Source: Methylocystis bryophila (lineage in GTDB: Bacteria > Pseudomonadota > Alphaproteobacteria > Rhizobiales > Beijerinckiaceae). From it: a stretch of DNA of 64,000 nt. Where the stretch lies: positions 124,001 through 188,000 of the forward strand of contig NZ_AP027149.1 of NCBI RefSeq assembly GCF_027925445.1. The letters run 5' to 3'. The position numbers and the translations under genes are program-made. Below the pieces are notes generated by a model. That model worked only from the letters and a program-made list of their open reading frames with translations. It had not been told where the DNA came from and did no database searches. Shown here piece by piece: positions 25,301 through 34,163 of the stretch (positions within the stretch are counted from its first letter, which is position 1; the number at the start of each line of letters is the position of its first letter).

Positions 25301-27352
25301 CTAGAGCAAGGCTTCGACGCGCTTGCATACGTTCTCCACGCTGAAGCCGAACTCTCGCAGCGTGACCTCGCCTGGCGCCGACGCGCCGAAATGATCCAAG
25401 CCCAGGACGTCGCCGCGATCGCCGACATAGCGGCTCCAGCCTTGCGTGGCGCCGGCCTCGACGGCGAGCCGCGCGGGGACATCTCGCGGGAAGATCTCGT
25501 CGCGATAGGTCTTCGGCTGCGCCTCGAAGAGTTCCCAGCTCGGCATGGACACGGCGCGCGCGTGAATGCCGCGTTCCTCCAACTTCTTTTGGGCTTCGAC
25601 GATCAGATTGACCTCGCTTCCGGAGGCGATCAGCACCGCATCCGTCTTGCCATTGGGCGCGTCGGCGAGGACATAGGCGCCGCGGCGTAGTCCCTCCGCG
25701 GGCGCGTAGCGGCTGCGATCGAGCGTCGGCGCCTTCTGACGCGATAGCGCCAGCGCCACCGGACGATTCTCGGCGGCGACCGCGACGCGCCAAGCCTCTG
25801 CTGTCTCATTGGCGTCTGCCGGCCTGATGACCGTGAGCCCGGGGATTGCGCGCAGGCTTGCAAGCTGCTCGACAGGCTGATGCGTCGGCCCGTCCTCGCC
25901 GAGCGCCACGCTGTCATGCGTGAAGACGAAGACGACATGCAGCTGCATGATCGACGCAAGTCGGATGGGCGGGCGCATATAGTCGGAGAAGATCAGAAAG
26001 GTCGCGCCGAAAGGCAAGGCGCCGCCATGCGCGGCCAGACCGTTGACCACGGCCCCCATCGCATGCTCGCGCACGCCGAACCAGATGTTCCGGCCGGCAT
26101 AGCTCCAGGCTCCGTTCGTTTGATGCCCCGGCGGCGCGCTCTCCGGCTCGAAATCGCCAAGCCCCTTCAGAGCGGTGAAGGTCGAAGGATTGAGGTCGGC
26201 CGAGCCTCCGATGAGCGCCGGAAGCTTCGGCGCGATCGCATTCATGACCTTGCCGGCGGAGACGCGCGTGGCCTCGCCTTTGGCGTCGGCTTGAAATTCG
26301 GGGATGTCGCTGTCCCATCCGTCAGGGAGCTCTCCGCGCCACGCCTGTTGCAGAGATTCCGCCAGCTCCGCATATTTTTCTTCGTAACGCTCGAGCTCTC
26401 GGCTCCATTCCTCCTCGAGCTTGCAACCGCGCGCGATCGCTTCGCGCATGTGGCTTGCGACGTCTTGAGGCACGAGGAATGTGGGTTCGGTCGGCCAGCC
26501 GAGGTTCTGCTTGGTCAGGCGCACCTCGTCCGCGCCCAGCGGCGAGCCATGCGCCTCGAAACTGTCCTGCTTGTGCGGCGAGCCATAGCCGAGATGCGTG
26601 CGCACGCGGATCAAGGACGGACGGTCCGCCTCGTCACAGGCGGCGCGCAAGGCCGCGTCCAGCGCCGAAAGATCGTTGCCGTTCGCGACCTCCTGCACAT
26701 GCCAGCCATAGGCGTCGAAGCGCTCGCCGCAATTTTCAGTAAAGGCCATGTCAGTGCCCGCGGAAAGCGTGACATGATTTTCGTCGTACAGGCAGATGAG
26801 CTTGCCCAATCGCAGATGACCGGCGAGCGAAGCGGCCTCGGCGGCGACGCCCTCCATCATGTCGCCGTCGCTCATGATCACAAAGGTGCGGTGGTCAATG
26901 ACATCAAAGCCGGGGCGGTTGAAGCTCATTGCGAGATGGCGTTCCGCGATCGCGAAACCGACCGCATTGGCGAAGCCCTGGCCGAGCGGCCCGGTCGTAA
27001 TTTCGACGCCGGGCGTCAGCCCGCGCTCAGGATGGCCCGGCGCCTTGCTGTCCCATTGCCGAAAGCGCTCGATTTCCTGGAGCGGCAGGTCATAACCGGT
27101 AAGATGCAAGAGCGAATAGAGAAGCGCCGAGCCGTGTCCCGCGGACAGCACAAAGCGATCGCGGTCGTTCCATTTCGGATTTTTCGGGTTGTGCTTGAGA
27201 AACCGAGACCACAGCACATAGGCCATGGGCGCGGCCCCCAGCGGTAAACCTGGATGTCCGCTGTCGGCCTTCTGCACCATGTCGACCGAGAGAAATCGTA
27301 TCGCATTGATGCAGCGCTGGTCTAACGCAGCGTTTGAGTTGGAGAGCGTCAT
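25301..27352 (-). CDS. tkt: Transketolase
   Basis: Thiamine-diphosphate enzyme that transfers two-carbon units between sugar phosphates, 683 residues. Motifs: DSGHPGLPLGAAPMAYVLW, the ThDP-binding MSDGDMMEGVAAEAASLAGH ending with the Asn in DENHVT, and HDSVALGEDGPTHQP in the pyrimidine domain. The start at 27352 gives MTLSNSNAALDQRC; a frame extension to 27412 adds 20 residues without family similarity. The stop codon is in a CTCTAG string like the ends of the dispersed repeats. It leads the pentose phosphate operon. No promoter was recognised. Confidence 0.95.
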   Translation of the reverse strand: MTLSNSNAALDQRCINAIRFLSVDMVQKADSGHPGLPLGAAPMAYVLWSRFLKHNPKNPKWNDRDRFVLSAGHGSALLYSLLHLTGYDLPLQEIERFRQWDSKAPGHPERGLTPGVEITTGPLGQGFANAVGFAIAERHLAMSFNRPGFDVIDHRTFVIMSDGDMMEGVAAEAASLAGHLRLGKLICLYDENHVTLSAGTDMAFTENCGERFDAYGWHVQEVANGNDLSALDAALRAACDEADRPSLIRVRTHLGYGSPHKQDSFEAHGSPLGADEVRLTKQNLGWPTEPTFLVPQDVASHMREAIARGCKLEEEWSRELERYEEKYAELAESLQQAWRGELPDGWDSDIPEFQADAKGEATRVSAGKVMNAIAPKLPALIGGSADLNPSTFTALKGLGDFEPESAPPGHQTNGAWSYAGRNIWFGVREHAMGAVVNGLAAHGGALPFGATFLIFSDYMRPPIRLASIMQLHVVFVFTHDSVALGEDGPTHQPVEQLASLRAIPGLTVIRPADANETAEAWRVAVAAENRPVALALSRQKAPTLDRSRYAPAEGLRRGAYVLADAPNGKTDAVLIASGSEVNLIVEAQKKLEERGIHARAVSMPSWELFEAQPKTYRDEIFPRDVPARLAVEAGATQGWSRYVGDRGDVLGLDHFGASAPGEVTLREFGFSVENVCKRVEALL

Positions 27353-27557
27353 GACGTCGGTCCACGCGCGACAAGGACACGAGAAAATTAGGGTGGCGAG
27401 CCGACCCATCAAGCCGGCCTGCCGCGCGCTCGTCCTCGGCGTGGGGCCTTCCGCCGGCTAGAGCGCGACGCAAATAACAGCGGTCGGCGCGCTCTTCAGC
27501 CCCAGCGTCTTTATCGAATGGAGGCCGATAGCGGCGTGCAGAAAGACGCCAGTCGCT

Positions 27558-28022
27558 TCAGCGGAGGAGAACGAGCGGATCGCCGAGACCGGGAATCGGA
27601 TGGGCCTGGGGGAACGGAGGGTGTATGGGCACGACATCGTTCGAGCCGCCGCTTACATATTCAAAGAAGGAGATTTTCTGCGCCGTCACGCTCGGATAGC
27701 AAGTGACAATATTCGCGCAGCTCACATGGATGAACAACTGCGCCCAGCCGTCGCCCGATGCGACCTTATCGATCGCGATCGCGGTTCCCTCGCTCTTTCC
27801 ATAAGGCCCGAAAGTTTGGATGCGCCAGGCGTCGACCTTCTCGATCTTGTAGCAGGCGTTTTGCTCGACCCAGGCGATCGCTCTCGCCCATTTGCGGTCG
27901 CAGTCGGGTCCGACCCTGCAGGCGACCGAAGTCGGCGTGGCTCCGTCCTCGGCGGCGCTGCCGCAAGCGGCCAGCGCCAAGGAGATCAGAATCAAGCAAA
28001 GCCGCGCGAGGCGTTTCGTCAT
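27558..28022 (-). CDS. Small lipoprotein, unknown function
   Basis: A protein of 154 residues with a lipoprotein signal (LILISLALAACGSAAED, lipobox LAAC). Further cysteines occur at VACRVGPDCDR, NACYKI and VSCANIVTCYP, so it probably has disulfides. Aromatic and polar beta-type segments follow, and the C-terminus is Pro-rich. It is an envelope protein of unknown role. It lies between the pentose phosphate operon and the patatin gene. Confidence 0.65.
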   Translation of the reverse strand: MTKRLARLCLILISLALAACGSAAEDGATPTSVACRVGPDCDRKWARAIAWVEQNACYKIEKVDAWRIQTFGPYGKSEGTAIAIDKVASGDGWAQLFIHVSCANIVTCYPSVTAQKISFFEYVSGGSNDVVPIHPPFPQAHPIPGLGDPLVLLR

Positions 28023-28196
28023 AGCAACGATCCACGTCAGTTCAGGCGCTCGGATGGCGCAGCCAACAGCAGGAGCGGACGGGCAGGACGTTGGCCTATC
28101 GACGGCGAAAGGTAAAGCCTGAAGCGCAAGCAGCGTCCGAGGAGGGCGACGAGGCGATCTCCCTGATTGTAGGTCAGAGGTCGAAATTAGAAGCGC

Positions 28197-30950
28197 CTAA
28201 TGGCTTCGATCTGTGGTCTCCATCGCCTTGCCGAGCGAGACTTCGAGCTGCTCGAGCTCCTGTTTGTTGCCGCACTCGTGGAGAAGGGGGACAAAGGCTT
28301 CGCGTGTCGACTCCGACAACACCCAGCCCAGCGGCGCCTGGACAGGCAGCGGCGCGCCGTCTTTATGCGCCCTGCACATCGCCATATGGGCGAAGTAAGG
28401 CGCTTGCAATGTTGCGGTCACTGGAGTGGATTGCGTGACGAGCATCTCCTTCGAGTTGGCGAAGGTCTTGGCAAGGCGGGCTTGAGGGGATGGCGCGCCT
28501 GATGAATTCGTTACAGCAGGCTTCAGAAGGTCGTCGAACTCGGCGCAGATTTCCGCGGCGAGCTCGGCCGCGGCTCTGGTGCCATGCGCTTCTCGCACAT
28601 GCACGAGCCCCTGAAACGGCGCGGAAAACTCGTTGATATAGGCGTTCTCGACTTGTACCGGATCAAGGGAGAGATAATTCGCTGGGTCGCCGACTCTTTT
28701 CGCGTCCGTCGAAGCCTCTCCTGGCGGGGTCGGCGGATGTTCACGCTCGGCGTTGCTCAGCAGGCATTTTCCGCCTTTCTGCGCCTCTTTGATGCGCACC
28801 AGCGTGCGGGTCTCGTCGAGCCCCGGATCGCTGCTTATCATGAGGATCACGAGCTTGACGCCGGGGGACTTGTCCTTGAGCGCCACACGCGCTGCGCGGG
28901 CGAGCTCGAGCGCCGAGAGCGCGCCGTAGTTTTCGAAATATCCGCCGTCGATGACGGAGCCGCTTCCGCGACCCAGATCGCCTGCGGGTGAAACATAGGT
29001 GAAGCGCGCGCTATTGTGCGCGGCCGTGCTCGCGCGAACATCGCTGCCCAACATGTGGAGCTCATCGAGACTATCAACGAAGACGTCGCGCTCGATTTTG
29101 ACATGTCCGGCGATGATCCGCCTGCCCGTCTCCTCATGCGTGCCATTCAGCAAGAGGATCGGGCGCCATGTCTTCGACGTGGTCGCCCTGTCGGGAAAGA
29201 AGCTGAGGAAGGGCCGCGCCAGAAAGCCCTTGCTGGCGTGCTCGAAGCTTTGCTCGAGCGCCACGCCTCGGTCTCCTTGGCCAAAATCCGGCAGGATTTG
29301 CGACGGCGCGTCGACAAATATCCACGTCGCGAGCGCGGGCGCGAGAAAGTCGTCTGCGAGAAATTCAGTCGCGTGCGGCTTGAGGCCTTCGGCGCGCGCC
29401 GCGAGCGACGCCGAGTAGACCGCGGCGCCGACGCTGCCGCCCGATACGCCGCTGATCGCGAATAGATACGGCGACAGACCGCCAGAAGGTTCGAGATCTT
29501 TTTCTAATTTCTCGAGGACTGTCGCGGTCCAGTAGGCCGCGCGGATGCCGCCGCCGGCAGTCGCCACAATCACCATGGGAACGGGTTCGCCAGCGTGCAG
29601 CTCGCCGTATGCCGTCCGCGCCTGCTCATACCAAGCCTGCGCCGCCTCCTGGACAGTCATCCGGTCTTGGGGCGAGGCTACGAAAGAAAATTCCGGCGGC
29701 GTTCGGCTGACAACGCAGTTTTGGCCGTCGCACAGCCGCACTCGATGAAAAGGCCGTAGGACGGCGTTGGCCAAGCCCAGCACCAGCACGAAGGCGATCG
29801 TATAGCCGAGCACCACGCGCTTGTTGGCTCCGGCGCCGAAGATTTGCTTCTCTACGGCGAAGTCCACCGCGAGCTCGAAGAAATTGACGGCGGCGAGCAC
29901 GGCTCCGAAGGCGAAATAAGCCACGACCATTGAGCCGAAGAACCGCCCAATATGCGTAGGGCTGAACCACACGGCCGCAGCGACGGCGACCGCCACCGCA
30001 AAAAGGCCGATGGTGAAGCTCACGATCTCCCGCCGTTCCCGCAGCTCATCCTCGTTGCGCATTTTCTCGGTGGCGATGGCGCCAATTGGCTTCTTTCGCC
30101 GAAGCCAACTAATCAGAAACAGAAACACGAACGCGGACCCGCTGATCGCGATGGTCGCCGGGACAAACCCATGCGGTACGGTGCGGCGGAATGCGATGAT
30201 GACGAGGCCGCCAAGCAGCAAAGTCTCGCCGATCACAGCCCCCCATAGCAGCCAGCGCGCCAGCAGCGCCAAGTCGCGCTCTGATCTTTGCGAAAACATC
30301 AGATAGTCGACGGTCCAGACGATCGCCGTCGCAAGAATGATGGCGAGCGGCGCCGTCCAAGCAAGCCAGCGCAAAAGGTCATCGCCCCAGGCGGCCTCCG
30401 GCAGGGCCCAGGCCGCCAGAGATAGATTGATCGCCGCGAAAAGATGCGCGCAAACGCCGAGCAATCGTGGCGGCCAGTAAAGCCACCGCTCATCGCCTGT
30501 GGGATGCGGGAGCGCGCCGGAAGCGACCGCGCCGTTTAGGCCGAGACGCGCGGTATGCCAGTTGTTCGTCGCCCAATAGACGAGCGCGAGGAATAGGAAA
30601 CCGATGCGCCAGGGTTGGTTTTCACCCATGAGGCTGACGCCGAGATCACGCCCTTGATCATTGACAAAGAGAAGCCAGGCGGCGGCAAGAACGAGGACGA
30701 CGGGTCGCCACATGGCGCCGAGGGCCCTCAACAAGTCGTGCGCCTTCGATACCCCCCGCAACAGAAGGGCCAAGAAGGCGACAGCGCATAACCACGTGAC
30801 GAAGGCGGCGTAAATTCCCGCAGCCGTCGGCGGCCAGATTTTGAAAGAGATCAGCGCGCTCCCGCAGAGAAGGAAAATTGCGAGCAGCGATCCCCAAAAA
30901 ACTTTTCCAACTTGGCTAGACCGCGGCAATTCCGTCATGGCCACCCTCAC
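28197..30950 (-). CDS. Membrane-anchored patatin-like phospholipase
   Basis: A protein of 917 residues in two parts. The N-terminal half (to about residue 400) has around ten hydrophobic segments. The C-terminal half carries a patatin hydrolase: oxyanion strand IVATAGGGIRAAYW, nucleophile elbow SGVSGGSVGAAVYSA (GxSxG) and the catalytic Asp in IDGGYFENYGALSALEL. It should release fatty acids from membrane lipids at the inner membrane. The N-terminal first residues before MTELPRS may not be translated. Gene neighbours give no clear pathway. Confidence 0.82.
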   Translation of the reverse strand: MRVAMTELPRSSQVGKVFWGSLLAIFLLCGSALISFKIWPPTAAGIYAAFVTWLCAVAFLALLLRGVSKAHDLLRALGAMWRPVVLVLAAAWLLFVNDQGRDLGVSLMGENQPWRIGFLFLALVYWATNNWHTARLGLNGAVASGALPHPTGDERWLYWPPRLLGVCAHLFAAINLSLAAWALPEAAWGDDLLRWLAWTAPLAIILATAIVWTVDYLMFSQRSERDLALLARWLLWGAVIGETLLLGGLVIIAFRRTVPHGFVPATIAISGSAFVFLFLISWLRRKKPIGAIATEKMRNEDELRERREIVSFTIGLFAVAVAVAAAVWFSPTHIGRFFGSMVVAYFAFGAVLAAVNFFELAVDFAVEKQIFGAGANKRVVLGYTIAFVLVLGLANAVLRPFHRVRLCDGQNCVVSRTPPEFSFVASPQDRMTVQEAAQAWYEQARTAYGELHAGEPVPMVIVATAGGGIRAAYWTATVLEKLEKDLEPSGGLSPYLFAISGVSGGSVGAAVYSASLAARAEGLKPHATEFLADDFLAPALATWIFVDAPSQILPDFGQGDRGVALEQSFEHASKGFLARPFLSFFPDRATTSKTWRPILLLNGTHEETGRRIIAGHVKIERDVFVDSLDELHMLGSDVRASTAAHNSARFTYVSPAGDLGRGSGSVIDGGYFENYGALSALELARAARVALKDKSPGVKLVILMISSDPGLDETRTLVRIKEAQKGGKCLLSNAEREHPPTPPGEASTDAKRVGDPANYLSLDPVQVENAYINEFSAPFQGLVHVREAHGTRAAAELAAEICAEFDDLLKPAVTNSSGAPSPQARLAKTFANSKEMLVTQSTPVTATLQAPYFAHMAMCRAHKDGAPLPVQAPLGWVLSESTREAFVPLLHECGNKQELEQLEVSLGKAMETTDRSH

Positions 30951-31135
30951 GCATTTGAAATTGGCTCACCAAAGACTCCTCGAGCAAAAATTGAACGCCT
31001 CGCAGAAGTCTTAATGCGAAAACCGACCCGATAATGGACCCGGCCGGAAATCTACCCTCCCTCGATTCCGAGATTTTGGCAAGAGAGCGCAGCTCGGCGT
31101 CTAAAAGCCAAGCCCCGCTTTCACAACGGTGACCG

Positions 31136-31834
31136 CTACCGTCGCTCCGCCGCCCAGTGGAAGCCCGCAGCTCCGACAACGCAAGCGAAAGGCAAGACTG
31201 CGATCCAGGCCGGATAGGAGAAGAGCGCGCCGCATAAGCCGGCGCCAAGTCCATAAGTTAGAAACATTGCAATCTGCTGCTTGGTGGCGTGCAGCAGGGT
31301 ATGTGGCGGCTGCAGCATCGCCTCGGTGGCGGTGGTCACGATCGAGGTCAGCGTGCTGGTGAAGACGACTGTGGAAATTCCGAACCGACCGACCAAGCGC
31401 GCGGCGACGCTTTGGATTCCCATTGCCGACGAAGCTGCGATAATGAGCCCGTAGAGGCCGGCGCCCGCAAGCGGCCGGTCGATGAACTGCCACGCCAGCG
31501 CGAATCCGGCGAGAAGACAGGCTTCGAAAGCAAGAAGCAGCCATACTGCGCGCGGCGTCGCAAGCTTCGAAAGCCAAAGCGTCACGCAGGCTGAGGCCAA
31601 GGCGGCGCCCGCGACAAACCCCGCAAATGCGGTAAAGGGGCGCGAGGCCTGCATCAAATGCCCCCCTCCGAGCGCAAGGCCGAGCAAGGCTGTATTGCCC
31701 GTCATGGCTGACGGAAAGACCTCACCAAGATTGAAAAAAGCGAGCGCGTCCATGCTGCCGGACGCAAAGCTGAGCAAAGCCAGCCCTGCGTCCGCCAACT
31801 CCGGGCGCTCCTGCGAGGAATCGAAGTCCGTCAT
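31136..31834 (-). CDS. DUF1275 (YoaK-like) membrane protein
   Basis: A protein of 232 residues with about six hydrophobic segments. It has the DUF1275 hallmark (SGSMDALAFFNLGEVFPSAMTGN) in the first helix region, and FGISTVVFTSTLTSIV later. Function of the family is not established; a transport role has been suggested. It starts about 40 bases after the stop of the bicupin gene on the same strand, so the two are likely co-transcribed. Confidence 0.82.
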   Translation of the reverse strand: MTDFDSSQERPELADAGLALLSFASGSMDALAFFNLGEVFPSAMTGNTALLGLALGGGHLMQASRPFTAFAGFVAGAALASACVTLWLSKLATPRAVWLLLAFEACLLAGFALAWQFIDRPLAGAGLYGLIIAASSAMGIQSVAARLVGRFGISTVVFTSTLTSIVTTATEAMLQPPHTLLHATKQQIAMFLTYGLGAGLCGALFSYPAWIAVLPFACVVGAAGFHWAAERR

Positions 31835-31876
31835 GTTCGTTGCCTGCTGTTGCGCCCGGCTGCATGCGATCGCGCG

Positions 31877-33124
31877 TCACTCCGGCATGACGAGCGGCCT
31901 GTTGTTCGGGAATTTTGCAATTGTCGCCTGATCGATGTTCAGGGTCTCTGCGACCATCTCCGGCGGCGAATGCGTGAGCCAATCGGACAGCGAGATATCC
32001 GCGTAATAGGAGCTCCTGAACACCTCGATATATTGGAGATCCGTATCGCCGATATTCTTGACATAATGCCCATTGTTGCGCTTGACGTAGCCGATATCCC
32101 CGGGACTGAAGTTCAAAGTGACGGCGTTCGGACCCGTCTCGAACGCCGTGACTTGCGCCTTGCCTTTGATCCAATACGCCCATTCGTCGGCATTGGGATG
32201 CCAGTGCAGCTCGCGCAAGGCCCCGGGCCGAATCGTGACGAGCCCCACGGCGATCGTCTTGGACACATTGAAATTGTGGCTGTCCGCGACTCTGACCTCT
32301 CCGCCCTTTGTCTTTTTCACGGGCGCGGACGACGCGAGAGAATAGGTGAAGGGATAAGGAGGGAAATCGCCCGGTTTCTCCATCGCTTTCTTGACCGTGG
32401 CCAAGGCGGCCGGCGTCGGGCCCTGAAAGATGTAGCGATTGTGAAGCGGGATTTTCGAGAAGGCCTCGACGGGAACGCCGAAATTTTCCGCGAGAATTTC
32501 GGGAGGCGTGTGCGCGAGCCAATCCGTCACGAGAGTGGTGTTGAATTCGGTGGCCTTGCCGTCATCGAAGCAGATGACGAATTCGCACCCGTCGGGACCG
32601 AGCCCTTGCAGCGAATGCGGGAAGCCTGAGGGGAAATACCAGAGGTCGCCCTCTTTCACGTCCGAGACATAGGCGCGGCCGTGATCGTCGAGCACGGTGA
32701 CTCGGCAGGATCCGTAGGTCACATAGGCCCATTCGGCCGCCAGATGCCAATGCAACTCCCTTATCCCGCCAGCAGTCAACCGCATATTGACGCCGGAGAT
32801 GGTTTCGGAAATCGCGAAATCCGCCTGCGTCACCTGTCGCGCCCACCCCCCGTTTTGAATGCGCTTCGGCGCATTGTTGAACGAGGCCCAGAACTGAGGG
32901 AGGTCTCCGACGTCGGTCGCGGGCGGGGACTGCGCCGCCGGAAATTGGCTGGCTAACGTCTGGTTTTGCGGACCGGGATCGGTCGTGCTCGCGGGGTTTG
33001 TCGCGTTGATCGCGCCTTGCGGCGGTTCATCCGGATTGCCGAAAGATGCGGCCCGACCTGTCTTCGCCGCAGCGGCCATCGCGCCCGCGGCTCCTGCCGT
33101 AAGAACCTTCCGTCTCGAGATCAT
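31877..33124 (-). CDS. oxdC: Oxalate decarboxylase family bicupin, exported
   Basis: A protein of 415 residues with a Tat-like leader (ISRRKVLTAGAAGAMAAA). Two cupin domains each carry Mn-binding motifs: RELHWHLAAEWAYVTYG with GDLWYFPSGFPHSLQ, and RELHWHPNADEWAYWI with GDIGYVKRNNGHYVKN. It converts oxalate to formate and CO2, by family. The position of the catalytic lid, SENST in the Bacillus enzyme, reads TEFNT, so the key Glu is kept. Export would place it in the periplasm. The linked gene downstream is DUF1275. Confidence 0.87.
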   Translation of the reverse strand: MISRRKVLTAGAAGAMAAAAKTGRAASFGNPDEPPQGAINATNPASTTDPGPQNQTLASQFPAAQSPPATDVGDLPQFWASFNNAPKRIQNGGWARQVTQADFAISETISGVNMRLTAGGIRELHWHLAAEWAYVTYGSCRVTVLDDHGRAYVSDVKEGDLWYFPSGFPHSLQGLGPDGCEFVICFDDGKATEFNTTLVTDWLAHTPPEILAENFGVPVEAFSKIPLHNRYIFQGPTPAALATVKKAMEKPGDFPPYPFTYSLASSAPVKKTKGGEVRVADSHNFNVSKTIAVGLVTIRPGALRELHWHPNADEWAYWIKGKAQVTAFETGPNAVTLNFSPGDIGYVKRNNGHYVKNIGDTDLQYIEVFRSSYYADISLSDWLTHSPPEMVAETLNIDQATIAKFPNNRPLVMPE

Positions 33125-33393
33125 TGCCTGCTCCCTCCCAATAGCGACGCGCGGCTAGGCTGCAGCGCCAGAGCTAGGGCCCCGCCCACCATCGTCAAGG
33201 CTGCGGTGGCCCTTCGAAAGCGGAGCGAGTCAGCCGACGAGGCCCCGTTCTCGCGGTAGAATCTAGGGAACGATGCGGCGACGATCTACGAAACTGGCGT
33301 CGACGGTCGAGGCTAAGTTGGGAAATGGCGGGAACAGTAAGCTGCGATGCGAGTTTTAATTTCCACGATTCACCTCAGCCAAAGGCGCTGCAC

Positions 33394-33633
33394 GTGAGAA
33401 GCTTGATCTTGTCAACGCCGGTGGTTGCGGGCTTGCTCGTCTCGGTCTCGCCTTCCATCGCCCAGGGTTGCTTGAAGGGCGCAATCATAGGCGGCGTCGC
33501 GGGACATTACGCGGGCCGCCACGGCCTTCTCGGCGCGACTGTCGGATGTCTGATCGGACGTCACGAAGCGTCGAAGGAGGAAAGCCGGAACCGCGATCAT
33601 CGTCGCAATAATGCTCAACGGTATGCTGATTGA
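33394..33633 (+). CDS. Small exported glycine-zipper protein
   Basis: A 79-residue product from a GTG at 33394, chosen because it puts a signal peptide first (RSLILSTPVVAGLLVSVS, cleavage near SIAQG). An earlier ATG at 33325 in the same frame would put 23 polar residues before it. The mature part has a glycine-zipper stretch (GAIIGGVAGHYAGRHG and GATVGCLIG) followed by a basic, Asn-rich tail. Such proteins sit in the envelope; function unknown. The ribosome-binding site is weak. Confidence 0.5.
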   Translation: MRSLILSTPVVAGLLVSVSPSIAQGCLKGAIIGGVAGHYAGRHGLLGATVGCLIGRHEASKEESRNRDHRRNNAQRYAD

Positions 33634-33764
33634 AGATGGCGTGACCGACAGCTGCGCCCGCCCCGATGGCGGGCGCCGCTACGACGCCCGTGAAAAGTTC
33701 GAGCGAGACTCGCAGCGCCGGTGTTGCTCAAAAATCTCCCGCGACAAACATATGGTCCGCGCCG

Positions 33765-33977
33765 TCATCGGCGAGCGCTGACCTCGCCTGCGCCGTGAGT
33801 TTTTAGCGCGGCGTGGCGATGCTGAGCAGAGGCGCCGCGGGCTTCACGCGTGCTGTCGGGCGCACGAGCGGGAAGCAACCAGCCGGCAGCGAAAGCGAAG
33901 GCGAAGGCGGCGGCTGTCACAAGCGAGAGAAAAGCGGTCCAGCGCAAGGCATAGTCGTTGTTCGAAGGGCATGACAT
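33765..33977 (-). CDS. Small single-helix membrane protein
   Basis: 70 residues from the ATG at 33977, which has a strong GGAGG nine bases upstream. One membrane helix (about residues 12-34, rich in Phe and Ala: FLSLVTAAAFAFAFAAGWLL) is followed by a polar, basic tail containing several His. Function unknown. No partner gene is evident. Confidence 0.5.
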   Translation of the reverse strand: MSCPSNNDYALRWTAFLSLVTAAAFAFAFAAGWLLPARAPDSTREARGASAQHRHAALKTHGAGEVSARR

Positions 33978-34163
33978 TTCTGCGACCTCCAAAAAATCAA
34001 TGCGATCTCAAACAGAGCGGCGGCTCGGCGTAGCGAGCGCTTTTCTATAGCATGGTAAACGCGGGTCCTGAAGATCAAAGTCAGCAGAAGCGTTCCAATC
34101 ACAGCCGCCTCGAGCTCCGCGGCGGCCATTGGAACAGTCGAGTCCGCGCGCGCTCATGGGAGC

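Noticed and set aside
25880..27247. 455-codon plus-strand frame opposite transketolase
   Set aside because: Opposite strand of a clear tkt gene, without recognisable motifs.
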